Assembly: GCA_011317545.1 (NCBI GenBank)
Contig: WUJK01000005.1
Coordinates: 434,001-498,000, forward strand
Length of the DNA stretch: 64,000 nt
Direction: 5' to 3'
Origin: Coniella vitis
Taxonomy: Eukaryota; Ascomycota; Sordariomycetes; Diaporthales; Schizoparmaceae
Part shown: piece by piece, positions 31,009 to 43,569 of the stretch
Position numbering within the stretch: position 1 is the first letter of the stretch
Layout: each line of letters starts with the position of its first letter
Notes under the pieces: model-generated
Seen by the model: the letters and a program-made list of their open reading frames with translations, nothing else
Told to the model about the DNA's origin: nothing
Databases searched by the model: none
Translations under genes and position numbers: made by a program

Positions 31009-31576
31009 CTATGTCTCCTCCTTTCGCTCCCCCTTCCCCTCCAAGACTACGCTTCTGTCAACACGCCAAACACGATGATGCCCTAGCCACCATGCCACAC
31101 AATCCACCATGAACCCCATGCAGTAAATACACGGCTTGCCGAACAGAACAGCATAGCCTCCCTCCTCTGGAGAGAGAGAAGAAGAAGAAAAAGGGAAAAG
31201 AAAAGAAAAGAAAAGAAAAAGTGGTTCTTCCTCCACCCCCAACCTTCAACTTCAACCCCCACAACCCCACCATCCCCCGCGGCATCCCCAAGCAAAAGTA
31301 CCGACGTACGTTCTTCAGAACCCATCCGTAAAAGAAAAAAGAATACGTCGCGTACCAAAGTACTATGTAATCAATACTCGGTAGCTTTGCATCGTTGTCA
31401 CTCATCTCGTTGACGATAGATAGAAGGAAAAGTCTAGGTAAAATGGAGGAAGGCGGGGGAGAAGGAGGGGGGGGTGTGTGTGGTGGGTGTGGTGGGTGTG
31501 GTTCTTTCCAAAAAAAAAAAAAAAAAAAGAAATGGAACATTTTACTCACCGCTACTATTCTACTTCGTAGAGGCAT
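31009..31576 (-). CDS. weak candidate for a three-exon, two-helix membrane peptide
   Basis: Possible exons 31576-31550, 31405-31310 and 31164-31009, all phase 0, would give 92 residues with two hydrophobic segments (IDYIVLWYATYSFFFYGWVL and AVLFGKPCIYCMGFMVDCVA). Donors are GTGAGT and GTACGT. Acceptors are weak (ACGAG and CCAGAG), although the second follows a long pyrimidine tract. The middle exon contains a copy of the dispersed TACATAGTA word, which elsewhere is almost always intergenic. I do not recognise the product, and the surrounding pyrimidine-rich DNA makes chance splice-like sites easy. Listed only as a candidate. Confidence 0.2.
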
Positions 31577-34521
31577 TCTCGAAAAGTCCCAATGGGGAAA
31601 AAGAAAAAAAAAAAGAAAGAAAAAAAGATGACCTTGGTGAAAAGCACAGCAAGCGAGGGCTCTTACCTACATTGCGACTTGGATAGTGTACCATGCATGC
31701 CCATGCCCATGCCATACTGGGGGTGCCCAAAAAAAGAATGTCAGCATCAGCAGAGCCTACTATATATGCATAGTATGCAACGGGGAGTCCGAATGCGCGT
31801 GATGATCTATCTGGCGGAGAGGAGAATTCTTTTTCTAAAAAAGAAAAAGAAAAAGAAAGAAGAAAAAAAGAAAAGAAAAAGAAAGGGAAAGGAAAAGAAG
31901 GAAAAAAGGAATATATGCAAGGACAGTCTTCTTTGGGGCTTTCCAGGACAGACAAGGCCAACAAGTACTTGTACATAAAATATGTTGTATGTATTGATAG
32001 TTTCTTTTGATAGGTTCACAGCCGTGAAAGCAGCGGCTCTTAAATACACACCTTAATCATTATCTCGATGTTAAGACCCATTTGGAATGCGCTTTATGCA
32101 GTGACTGAGTATTTCTGATACAATGAGGACGAATGGGGGATTGGCAAGGTCTAGCAGAATTTATTGATGATGATGAAACTTGGATAGCTTCTTTTTAGAA
32201 TCATTGATAAAGTGGCTTTTTTTTTAATAAAAAAAATGGAGAAAAGAATATTAAAAAGAAACCCCCCCCCCAAACAAAAAGAGGAAAAAGAAAAGTAGCT
32301 CGAGGTATGCATTGGACGCATGAGTGTAACAATGCAAGCATGTTTACTTGCATATAGAATTCTTTTGACAGCATCATGCTGCCGTCACTTTGAGCGTAGC
32401 AGCTTCATAATTATAAATCGTACTACATGGCGAAGTGATTACTTGAACGAGAACAAACGCTCCGCCGTGACACACAGTTTTTGTCTCTTCGGGGACCTCC
32501 ACAAGTCCCAACCGAGCACATATTTCTGTAGAAGAACCCTCTCTGTCTCCCGCGGGGTCAAGATCCGATGCGCTGGTGGGATGACTGGACAAGATCTAGG
32601 CGTGGACATGCCCTGACGGGTAAAGTCTGAAACGCAAGTCAGCATAGAGAAAGAAAAGAGAGAGAGCTGTATCGCAGTAGCTATTCGAATCCATGCCCAA
32701 GCAATAGTATTGCCAGTTCGGTGTCAGAGGGCTTATTGTGCATGTGGCTGTGCTCGAAGTTATGTGACCAGGGCCATGCGCAAGAAGTGACCATCTTGTG
32801 GACTCGAGCAACGTGGGAAGGCAACGCTGATGGATGGAGAATACGAGACTTGTCAACACAACAGCTCCTCCCGACGCGTTGACGGGCACAGGAAAGCTAA
32901 GACTTGCGTGGCTCCTTACCGCCCTGTTCCAAGAGTTTGTGTTGCCCGTAAAGGCTTCAACTGCAGCGCACGAGTCCCGACGGTCGCAGAGTAGTATGTT
33001 TTGGCGCGCCTACATAGTGACACCATGTACATAGTATGTAGTCTCAAGCCACCCAGTAGAGGACCTGCCCCCCCCCTCCTTTGAGACATGGGTTGCAGTA
33101 CGACATTATGAGATCGATGCAAGCGCGGAAATGGTGGATCAACAGCCGCTACTTTGTGCAACAGCCAGCACCTCACGGACCCCAACCGTGAGCGTGTCGT
33201 TCCTGAATCCATCGGTTTGAAGCTACCGTTCGGGCTAGTTTGATGGGCAATGTCTCTTGGGGGGAAATTTTGGAAAAGCACCCTGTGCTCGGGGGGGGGG
33301 TGTGGGTGTGGGTGTCTGTTAAAGTTGAGTATGGTACCTAGACTCGATGAAGCACTGCCCACGCATACATAGGAAAGCTGTCAGAGCGACCTCATCGCCG
33401 CTATCTTGCAGGAGGATCGTGCCATCGGGAATCTGGTGCGCTTGGGCCAGGCCAGACACATGGCTGTAGGGCTGGCAACAAGGTCTCATTCCCCCTTATG
33501 ATGCTTCTGTGCTGGCTGTCCTTGACCGAGGTTGGCTGCGTTCCAGCGCAAGGGCGCAATGGGTGGTTTGCGCGCAGTCGCTGGCTTGGTCTACCAGCTT
33601 TTTCCTTTTCTTTTCCTTTTCTTTCTTTTATTTTTCCGTTCCTTTCTTTTGTTCTTTGAAGGATGACTTGGAAGCGCTGTCTGTCGGTCCAAAGGTCCAT
33701 GGTAAATCATGGCGTTGTCCGCGCAACATAAACTGTGCAGCAAAAGATGTCGACCCTCATACTTCAAGACGCGCGGTGCTGAAATGCTCACAACAACCCA
33801 GGGACCTGTCAGATGACCGAGTGACGCAAGAACCGAGACACTGCTGAGCCGCTCATAGGGCCTTGGCAAGGTTGAAACTGGCTTGGGCGGTCAAGCGGAA
33901 GCCATCATATGGGGTTCAATGCTGGATTTGGGTGCTGGGTCTGGAGAGGAGGGGGCGAGGCGCGCGCGAAGGCTGAGAGGAGCGGCTGCGCACCGCTATC
34001 TAGTGATGCTGGCGCGCCGAGGTTGTGGCCAGCACCCCGCGGGGGGACGAGGTCGAACAGTAGACGGCCTTGGGCCCCATCAGAGACAAACAGGCCGCCA
34101 GGGTCTGCTCGAATGCTGACTGCATGCCTGGATGCAACCCCGTACATAGTCCTTGTGCTACGCTCGTACAGAGTGGCGGGTTCTGGCAAGACAGCGGGGA
34201 GGCAGGCCTGGCTTGGCTGCGACGACGAGCAAGCTGCCGCGACACGGTCAGCAATATCTTGCGATCGAAATCCAGGCGTGTCTGGCCAGCCGGCCAATCA
34301 GAGGACATGCTTTGGCTACCTGGGTACATGCCGCCAAGGCAATACCATAGTACCATAGTACATAGCAAGTACCTAAGGTAGTCGTCGCCGCTGCTGCCCC
34401 TCGCTCTTGGCTCACCCAGACCATCCAATCAGAACAGACCAAGGCTGCTTAGCTGGCAAGGCGCATCCGGCATCGCACTGTGAGTGGCCAATCGCGACAC
34501 AGTGCTGCTCGGTTCCTCTAT

Positions 34522-34537
34522 TACTATGTACATAGTA
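34522..34537. repeat. perfect 16-bp palindrome, TACTATGTACATAGTA
   Basis: Two copies of the dispersed 9-mer TACTATGTA/TACATAGTA sharing the central GTAC. A degenerate cluster of the same word (CCATAGTACCATAGTACATAG) lies about 180 bp to the left. Confidence 0.7.
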
Positions 34538-36126
34538 CCATGCACTCTGACCTGCCTGGTACTGCGACATTATAGTAGTACCACGCTACTTTGCAGCCTC
34601 AGCAGCACAGCAGTCAGGCCCGGTGCCTCCGAACCACAACGCTCCGTCACCTGCCCTCAGCGTTCTAATTTTGTTCCTGGTGGCCGCTTGCTACCTTGCA
34701 GGACGAGTCAGACCCTTAAAACCGCCCACTGGCACGCCCCGTGGTCGGCTCCAGCGCTGGGCCAGTCCACCCCTCCCAATGCGGCAACTTTCCTCAAGCC
34801 TCTTGGCCGAGCGTCGGGCGTGGTGCGTGGTGCGCGCTGCTTGAGGGTTGCGGCCGAGCTTTGACCGCCAGAGAGCCGCAGCATCGCCGTGAGGTCAGGT
34901 CCCGGCCGTGACGCCCATGTGCTCTTGCGCAACTTTGCATGGCGGCGATGGAGCTATTGTCGTTAGATTCGAGGCTGGGTGACGGTGACGATGACGGTGA
35001 CGGTGACGGTGACCACCCTCAAGCCACCCAGTCGTGTCTGGGGGCGAGGCAGTGTCGGTATGTCGTCTGGAGAAAGAAACCGCTTCTGGGCGCGACTCTG
35101 CACTGGACGAGGAGCTCATCCTCTATGCGGCCACACCCTCCTGGCCTGCACAAGAGAGCAGATGGGCCCTTTTGGAGCTGTCCTTGTTGCACCGCTCAAG
35201 TGCAGCACAGGGTCTTCTTCGGGATATGAACCATCTCATGCCATCCGTGTGCTATGTGGGAGAGCCAATCAGGTCTGCCGAACAATGAAAAGCATCTGCG
35301 CGTGTTCCAAACCGCAAGAGGCTCGTCACGGCACCATGTACCCTTTCTTGTGGCCCAGCCCCGCGTTGGTGGTCAGCTCAGGTACTACTTACAGTACTAT
35401 AATGTCGGCGCGCAAGGCCACCCAGTGGCTACCGCCGTAGCGGCCGTTAGAAACTCATCAGCAAGCACCATGTGGATCAGTCCCTTCTACAAGGGAGTCG
35501 AGCCTGCAAGGGTTTGCATTCTTCTAGCGACTGTTGTCACCCTGCCACATATGGCGCTATTGTGGCAGAGAACAGAGGCACCGTATATGGCGATATACAG
35601 AGCTGTATATGGTATGTTGGCTACTGGGGTCGAATGCCGAATCCGACTGGAGTTTCCCACCCTACCGTACATTCGTGTCCCACGGTCACTGGTGGTTGTC
35701 GATGAAAAAAAAAGAATGAATGAAAAAAACGGTGTTTCCATGTACCATCTGCAACGCATGTTCACTCTTGGCTTTTTTTTTTTTTTTTCTCCCTTCTTCT
35801 TCTTCTTCTTCCTCCGCGGGGAACATTCACAGTCTGCGTGCTTGGCAGTATTACCGGGGTCATGATCAGCCCCGGTCCGTATACTATAGGATGCTGAAGA
35901 ATCAACAGCCCAGAACAAGCGAAGAGGACAGAACTACCGGTGCCGCAAAGCCTCAATGGATTACAAAACCATCACGATAGCTCGGCCGCTGGGCTTCCCT
36001 GCGGGCAACAATCCAGAGCAGATGTGCGCACGCCATGGGCGTCACGGATCCCTGAACCCAACGTGGCAGTGAAACCTCGATGAGTTCGGGCGTGGACGCA
36101 AAGGGATCCACCAATATGACCACCAT

Positions 36127-36158
<32 letters not shown>
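36127..36158. repeat. CAG trinucleotide microsatellite
   Basis: About ten CAG units in non-coding DNA, about 575 bp before the bZIP ATG. No supported frame runs through it. Confidence 0.85.
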
Positions 36159-36159
<1 letters not shown>

Positions 36160-36734
36160 GCAGCCTGTACTGTGCTCATGCTACCTCATTCGATCCCAGA
36201 CTCGCAGTGTGCCAGATACCTGTCAAAATCCCGCCGCTTGATTGTTACACGAACATGACCCGGCACAACACCCCTGCGGATGACTAGAAGGTGAGATGTA
36301 CTTGCTGACAGTGCCTCGAAGACAAGAACAGCAACCCCACCAACTTGGACAAGGGGGGTCCCGTTATGGGAGGCTCAAGGTCCAAGATACCTCGAACGTG
36401 CTAATCTAATGCAACTAGGGACTTGATTCGCGCTGATAGGAACTCTACCACTCGGATTTGCATACGCCGCCATCGCTGGTTGCTATTGCTATATCAACCA
36501 GAACGAGACGTTACTTACTGTCAGCATGTCCGCCTCTCCGACCGTCTGGCCAAGTCAGAAGCTTGTTATATTAGAGGCCCGACCTGTCCACCATCAGGTC
36601 AGACCCTCGGTTGAGAGCCGTATTTCTTTTTGCCACTGCTGAACGTCTCCCCTTGTGGAACCTATCTGCAACGACCACAACAGCTTGATCCATTGTCTTG
36701 ACATATACAATACCATACAACAAGACTCGCCACC

Positions 36735-37699
36735 ATGGACCCGACCAACATGTATCTGGGAGTCCCCTCTCCCTCCAGACCATACCATCACACGTACAAT
36801 GACCACGAGCCCTTCTTCGAGGGCAGCCATTCGGAATGCTATAGCTCAGCTACTTCGCCGGTAAGTCCTGCCTCTCGCTTCTTTCAGTGGCCCAGAAAAC
36901 ACTGCGATTGCTCACATAATTCTTTCTAGTATGATGCCAACTACGCTGGAGACTACGCCGGCACAAGTGCCTTTCCCAGCCCAGAAAGCCGTGACGCTGA
37001 CGACGGAGGCGACTCGCCCCGAGACACCTCAGCAACGTCCGAAAACCAAGCCAAGTCTGCGCCCAAGAGGAAGCGAGAAAACCGCTACAAGAATGCGCCG
37101 CCCGCCGTCCTCTCGGTACGTCCAAAAAAAAAAAAAGCCCATCTATCGCCCAACCCTGCACCCGTCTTACCGAAGGGCGGCTGTCACTGGTGCTTGCTGC
37201 ATTTCCACGTATGCGTTGCGGAACTGGTGCCAACGCGTCGCTGCCCCTCACTTCCGTCGCCGCGGCGGGCAAGCGAATGAAGCCCCATACTGACATGTCC
37301 CACTGAAAACAGCGTCGTCGTGCCCAGAATCGGGCCTCACAGCGCGCCTATCGCGAGCGCAAGGACCAGAGAATAAAAGACTTGGAGCAAATGCTCAACG
37401 ATGCTCGCGCGCGCAACGACGTACTCAGCCAGGCTTATCTTAGCCTTCAAGCTGAGTACATAAAGGCAAAGTCGACGCCTGCGCCCTCTGTGTCAAATAT
37501 GCACCAAACTCATCCAAAACACGTGCATTCGTACACTTCCTCCAACCAGAACTCATTTTCGGGTGTGCATGGTCTTACCATGTCTGCAAATCTCGACTCT
37601 CATTTTGTCGACCCGGTGGGCATGGCCGACATGAATCCCACTGATGATCTAGAGGCATTCTTGTACTCCAACTCAGACATGAGATCCTACACGATCTGA
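36735..37699 (+). CDS. bZIP transcription factor
   Basis: Three exons: 36735-36860, 36930-37115 and 37313-37699 (introns 69 and 197 bp, phase 0), 232 residues. The ATG lies in a strong context (CACCATGG) after a CA-rich leader. The N-terminal 100 residues are Tyr/Ser/Pro/Asp-rich and end in a basic patch (APKRKRENRYKN). Exon 3 starts exactly with the DNA-binding region RRRAQNRASQRAYRERKDQR (105-124), which has the N-x2-A-x2-Q/S-x-A-Y-R pattern of AP-1/Yap-like fungal bZIPs. A leucine-zipper-like coiled coil follows (IKDLEQMLNDARARNDVL). The C-terminus is Ser/His-rich with an acidic end. It probably binds DNA as a dimer in the nucleus. Cys-rich redox domains of the Yap1 type are not seen, so an oxidative-stress role should not be assumed. 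Confidence 0.9.
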
Positions 37700-38874
37700 A
37701 AATTTGATTAAATTTCTCCTATTGTTCAGCGTTTTTTTTGTTTTTTTTTTTTTGTTTTTGTTTTCTTTTGCCTTTTTATTTGCTCTGTTTGGTTCCGAGT
37801 GTCTGACGGTTGCGTTACGTCGCCTAATGTACCGTCCACTCGACACACGGAAAAACAAATCCAAGGAGTTTGATCATGTCGAGGCGTTCTTTTGTTTTAT
37901 CTTTTAAGACGGATTGGAAAACGGTGATGAGTCACGGCCGCAACGTTATGACTGGGAAGGATATTGTGCAAAATTTCTGGGCATTGGAAATGCTTGGGGC
38001 CGACTGGACGTGTACTATTTCTATGTTGGATTTATAGGGCGTATTTTTCCCTTTCCTCCAAGCTCATGTCAATATCGTGACTAGGATACTGGCCCTGTAT
38101 TTATGGCTTCGAATGGTGTCGCCCTTCCATATAATATTTACATAATTGGCTCAACAGCAAGAGTTATTTCTTGAGACATCATCGTCATCGAGGTGAATTG
38201 GTGTCAATGACGCCGTTGGCTCTACCCTTGGAAAAGAACAATGAATACTTAACTTCTTGGCTGCGGTTGGGGAATCCGTCTGCGGAAACTAGCGTCAATG
38301 AAGGTTTGTGAAAAATACACTCGTTGGTCTTTCACGTACACCCGCCAACGGTTCATTTCTGGGCCACAAATGCTCATGTTACGTACGTAACCGGGTATCT
38401 GTCAGAAAACGCGTATATAAGCCCTAGTACAAAAAGTACTGAAGAATATAAAGATGCAATGCAAAGTTTTTGTACTTGTGGTGTAGTGGTAATATCCGAC
38501 AGTATCACCAAGTCTCTCCCAAAGTGGTCCGTCATCTTATACCTCTCAAGATTCCCCAGACGCCTTTGTAGAATCCAATCACCACCGCGTCTGTGTAGTG
38601 GGTAGCCATTCAGTCAGTTATTTCAGTCAGTCAGTCAGTCATCCAGCCAGTTCAAGCCATATATGCAGGAACCCGAGAATAAAATCCTCAAACTACACTA
38701 TATCTGTGGGGGGGGGGGAGATTTCATGGCACAGATGTCATTTGTGTTCATGTGTAAGAGAGAATTGAGATGCCTGATTACATACCCCAAGTGTAGGCAG
38801 ATAGATAGATCTTCATTGGACCATGCCCATCAGCAGCATCTTTTTCTTGCTGGAAACCGCAATCGACTCTCTTC

Positions 38875-38899
38875 GTGTGTGTGTGTGTGTGTGTGTGTG
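38875..38899. repeat. GT dinucleotide microsatellite
   Basis: About twelve GT units in non-coding DNA. Confidence 0.85.
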
Positions 38900-39337
38900 C
38901 TCAAGTGACACGAACTGTACGTATGCGGAGAGAGACGTCTGGGTATAATCTTGGGGCACACACACATATATATATATATAGAGAAAAGAAGAAGAAGTAA
39001 AAGAAAAATATCAGTACAAGCACTTTTACTCATATTTGATCTTGATAGCCTGAGAGCAGAGAGCAATACACTGATATTTACTGAACTGTGTTGCTCTTAT
39101 GAAAGGTTTGCGTAGGTCTGTCTCTCTGTCTGTCTGTACTTTGATAATAGGAAAGGATATCCGAACAGGACAAATGATCGGATTGGGGATCTTTGCGTGA
39201 ATTACTCCTAGGCATTGATTGATCTTTTCCACAAATCTGTGGCCCCATGGATATAGTCTTTGTGTGTGTGTATTCGAGCCACAAACGCATGTTTTTCCTG
39301 TCAAGATTCGGCGCATTCAGTCTACAAGAGGACTGAC

Positions 39338-39340
<3 letters not shown>

Positions 39341-39374
<34 letters not shown>
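39341..39374. repeat. AC dinucleotide microsatellite
   Basis: Seventeen AC units without interruption, in non-coding DNA. Confidence 0.9.
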
Positions 39375-39376
<2 letters not shown>

Positions 39377-42300
39377 GTTATAACTCGTCACAGCGAATGG
39401 TTACAGTATTCAGCCTGCCTAAACCATCAAAGCAATGGCTAGAACGAGACACATTGGAGCTTTCCGATGAGATTGGCCCCGCGACAACTCTTTTTTGAGA
39501 CTGTGTCCTTTTGACCAAAGCATGGTGCACAGGGACTCGGTTTTGATCACAGCGAACGTTTGCGAAATGGTTAAGATGGAAAACCAGCAATCAAAGCATC
39601 ATACCCACTCAGCAAACATCCTTCATAGAGAGGAGGTTGGAAAAGGTGAAACAAGGGGGGGAGAGATAAGTTGTTGTTTTTTTGTCCAGACAGGTAATTA
39701 ATACGTGCCGAGGTCAAATATACTCGAGGCCATACATACATGTATATTGGCTGCCGCGTGTTCTTAGTCAGCGCCAGACAGGTGGAAATCGGTATGAGTG
39801 TGTGTATGGATTCAGGAGAGAGCATGACCCCTTTGTCGGATGCTTGGTCTCTGAGAGATGAGGAGCGTTGGGCTGAGGACAACTTGTGAGGACCGTTGAA
39901 GTGTTGGCCTTGATCTGGGCGTCGGTCTTTTCTGTGGTCCAGAAGCGTATCACATGACAGTCAGTCAGTCAGTCAGTAGGCGTGGTCGAGTTCAAGATCA
40001 GAGAGGAATTCCAATCCTCAACGGCAAAGAAGCAGAAGCCCGGCAACACCCCTGGCACCGAAAGGATTATACGCATATTCACAATTGCCGTTTTCCATTT
40101 CCTCGGGATGAGATGAAGTAAGTTACTTAAAAAGGTTCGAGGGTCTAGAGGCGGAGGAATCAGCCCCTGGTATTTGGGAGTCATGGTAAACAAACCCCAG
40201 TCACAAGGCTTTCCTCCTTGTAATCTCTGCTCTCACTCCTCTCTCTCAAACACACACACACACAGACACACACAGACACATGAGACATACAAATACACAC
40301 AAGGGTGGGTTGTTTCTAGCTGATCGCGTTCCTGATTCACAATGCCATGCGGTGAAATAGAGTTTTGGCATAGATATTCTAGAACGATTTGCCAGCTGGT
40401 GCTCATTAACCTTATTCACCTTACGCGAAGAAGGCCTCGTAACCACGTACCCCGGAAAAACCAGCGACCCATGGCAAAGACATGAAGCTTAATAAAAAGA
40501 CGCCCCCAGGCACTTTTGCCAAAAGGACAGGCACGAACGGCGAGGGAGAACGGGCAACACCGCTTGGGCCAGACTCGAGCTTGTCGGAGCCACCGAGTAG
40601 TAGCTGCTGTGGGTGAGACTGGCCGTGCGGTTTCTCTGTGGCCACCAGGCAAGAATGGATAACCATGATCCTTCTAGGAGTTCATTAACCTTATATTGCC
40701 CCAAGAAACAGACTTGGGTGGTGTTCTTCACTCGGAGATTGCCGCGCCGGACTGCACCAGACAAGTGAGAGTTGCACGACAGGAAAGCATAGCGTTGGAG
40801 CCTCACAGCTCTATCGCGCATCATGCCATGCATCATTATATGCCATTTGCTGTCCGGCCAGCGCCAGAGTTCTACGGGACGCCTTGGTCAACAGTGCAAA
40901 CGAGCCCTCTCCAAATTGCAGTACCGCGCCCTGCAACCTGCAAACCAAGCCAGTGAGTCTTGGCAAATTGTTCACGATGCCGCCAAGGAATCAATCGTGC
41001 AGGCAGATGGGCAGATCCGCAGCCCGCCCGCTGGCTGGCTGGCCGGGCCCTGCAATAAGGGGGCGTACCTGGTCATTATCAACAAGAGCCAAGACTGTCA
41101 GTCACCTCGGATCGAAGGTGTTCTGTTTTTGTTTTGGCGCTCCAGGCTCGCTCGCTCGGTGTTTCATGCCAAGGTCCTGTGGATCTTGCGGATTCGCCGG
41201 CGGAATGGACTCCTTCACAGCAACTGAATTAGTGCTGTGTGAGCTTGGGCAGATGGGGAAAGCTCTCGTTTGTGTTTATAGTAAACACACAAGAAGAGTG
41301 CGTGTGTTCTTTCGACAGTGTTCACGACTCTAGACGCCGGTGGCATCACAAAACCCACAACCCAATGCTGAACGGGGGGGGGGGGGGAGACTGCTCCAAG
41401 TATTGTCCACCACGGAAAGACTCGCTCGTGTTTTATCCTTGCGGGCTCGCCATAGGCCGAAAGCACCGGTCCAGTTTGCTGCTTGGCCAACTACAAGTCC
41501 ATGTTCCTTGCGAAATGGGGTCGTGGCCCAGATCCAGGCGGCTTCAGGACACTACGAAGCGAGAGGAATGACCACTCATTTGCGCAAACGAGGACGACGG
41601 ACTGTGTTTCGCGCTCGAATACTTGGCAACGACTTTATTCGTGGGTTCCTCCAGAGGCAAGGGAGGGAGGGAGGGAGGTGAGTGATCAGACCCGCGGCCA
41701 AGGCACACTTACAAGACCCCGACGGCCTGGACAAACAATCCTATAACACACCGTTTTATACAAATCCGTTCTGGGTGCAACCCTAGACGCGTGCCCCGTA
41801 TTTTGTTTGGCTCCCCACGAGTGATTCTGGTAGATGTATGTATGAAAAAAGAGGCCATCTCAGGGGAGTTTACCGCAAATGATCATAATGTTCCACCGCT
41901 GGCAAGTCGGATATCTCTGTCCCCACACGCACCGGATTGTCAGCGATACTGTCTCCGCCCCTCCAACGCGTATTATAGTAGACGATGCATCGTTGGTGAG
42001 TAGAAACACACCATGTACAGTGTTGTTGAGGTTGATTAAAGATCTGTAACTCGAAAAGCGCACCAAGGGCTGGGACACTCTGCAACCTACGAGCCAGCTC
42101 GCAGTCCCAATGATATTATTAATTTATTTATCTTCCCCCCCCCCTTCTCTCAAGCAAACAAAAGAAAAGGGACACGCGAGCGCCTACACCTTGTTTGATA
42201 CCCACTCCGCATTCTCCTCGTCCCTTGACGATCCGACACACAAGGCACATGTGACCTACCAGCAGCCCGCCAGGGTCTGTCTGTCTACATGAGGAAATAC

Positions 42301-43395
42301 CCACGCCTTGCAAGCCGCAGGGTGGCATCTCCTCTCATCGTCCTGCAACAAGTCCATTGGCCATAGTACTTACTTACCATCCAGTGCAACGCTGCTCCCC
42401 CACGGCGTATGCCGGTAGTGGCCCTCCGTCTGACGGCTTTGGGCAACTGCAGGTTTCTCCACCAAACATTGATAGCAAACTCAACCCAACTAAACTAGTC
42501 GTGATCTTTCCTTTCCACCCAAGAAGAAAACAAAAAAGGGAAATCCATTCGTCCACACGTGCTCTTGTTATCTCAACTCGCTGCCGCCCCCCTCTGCCAT
42601 GCGTATTCTCCCCCGTTCTTCCCGGCTAGATAAAATACATCCTGGTGCTATTCTAGGGATTCCTTCCAGACGTCCAAGAGCATAGCAAGTCTGCTTGCTT
42701 GGGTCACTGATCAAAAGTGGCCTCTAATCTTTATTTTCCCTTTTTTTAGAGAGAGAGAGGGGGGGGGGGAAGGCATAAGAGCCAACTATGTATGTACTTG
42801 TCCCATGTAGACTTTTGACGAGAACTCTGAATAAGAGGGAGAAAATAAATAAATGCGCCAAGATGTGTATACTATCGGTTTGGCCTCTCCCCCCCCGGTT
42901 CCCCCCCCCCCCCACAGACGATAAACCTCACGAATATGAAATCCTTCCCACCATTCTCCTCCTCCTCTCTCTCCACACACACACACACACATACACACAA
43001 CCCAGCAGAAATGGCCCACTGTGCCGTTGAGGCATACGCACTAACCATCCCTTTGACGCGGCCCGTGGATCTTGGGCCCCAAGGACAGCGGGGACCCTGG
43101 CGGCCTTGATTTTTGCTTTCCCTTTGGTCCACCAATGAGGAAGAGCACTGGAGGTCAAATAGGCAGGTCCCAGAGCTGAAACGCCGTCCTTGGCAATTGT
43201 CATGGGGGGGGGGGAGAGGAAAGCAAAGCAAAGTAAGCATCAGGTGAGAGAACCCACTCGAGATATTGTGTAGGGATAGTAGGGCGTGTCTATCGAAACG
43301 ATGTACATGTTGTGGGCTACATGGTAGTATCAAAGAAGAAGTGGTTTGTAAGTAATAGTAATAGTAGTGGTAGTAGTAGTCCTGGCCAAGAAGAA

Positions 43396-43401
43396 TATAA
43401 A
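43396..43401 (+). promoter_or_regulatory. TATA box of the pectin methylesterase gene
   Basis: TATAAA about 170 bp before the ATG at 43570. The leader between them is strongly CA-rich (ACCAACCAACCACCCAGCC), typical of well-expressed fungal genes. Confidence 0.55.
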
Positions 43402-43569
43402 GACAGCCCAGCGCCACGATGACTTCGATTATCACCCATTCGTCTGCCTCTTTGTCTACTTATCCAACTCACCAAGTCACTCACTCACTCCTTTCTGCAA
43501 AACCCTCCCAGCAACCGACCTACCAACCAACCACCCAGCCAACCACCCAGACAAGCCTCCCCCTCCAAG

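Larger units (their letters stand above)
31577..36734. other. 5-kb gene-poor region with low-complexity tracts
   Basis: Contains A-rich purine tracts (31600-31626, 31837-31910), poly-C at 32263-32271, poly-G at 33291-33300, a CAG repeat (36127-36158) and several copies of the dispersed palindromic word (33028-33036, 34341-34374, 34522-34537). Around 33.9-34.9 kb many GC-rich frames overlap on both strands, none with a domain or splice support. The last part holds the bZIP promoter. Confidence 0.45.
37700..43569. other. 5.9-kb gene-poor region with microsatellites
   Basis: Non-coding by all tests available here. It contains T-rich tracts (37728-37770), CAGT tetranucleotide repeats (about 38609-38640 and 39957-39977), GT (38875-38899) and AC (39341-39374) dinucleotide repeats, several other CA tracts and runs of G or C of 9-14 bases (for example 41376-41388 and 42901-42913). 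An orphan TATA box (TATATAAG, 38414-38421) has no long frame downstream. Non-coding RNAs cannot be excluded. Confidence 0.45.

Noticed and set aside
31592..31978. 128-codon Lys-rich frame
   Set aside because: A translation of an A-rich purine tract (AAAGAAAA repeats). No start context or domain.
38466..38506. tRNA-like fragment (TGGTGTAGTGGTAATATC)
   Set aside because: Resembles a box A/D-arm, but no anticodon stem, T-arm or closing acceptor stem could be formed.
38609..39977. Regular short repeats suggestive of a CRISPR array
   Set aside because: They are simple CAGT, GT and AC microsatellites without unique spacers, in a eukaryotic genome.
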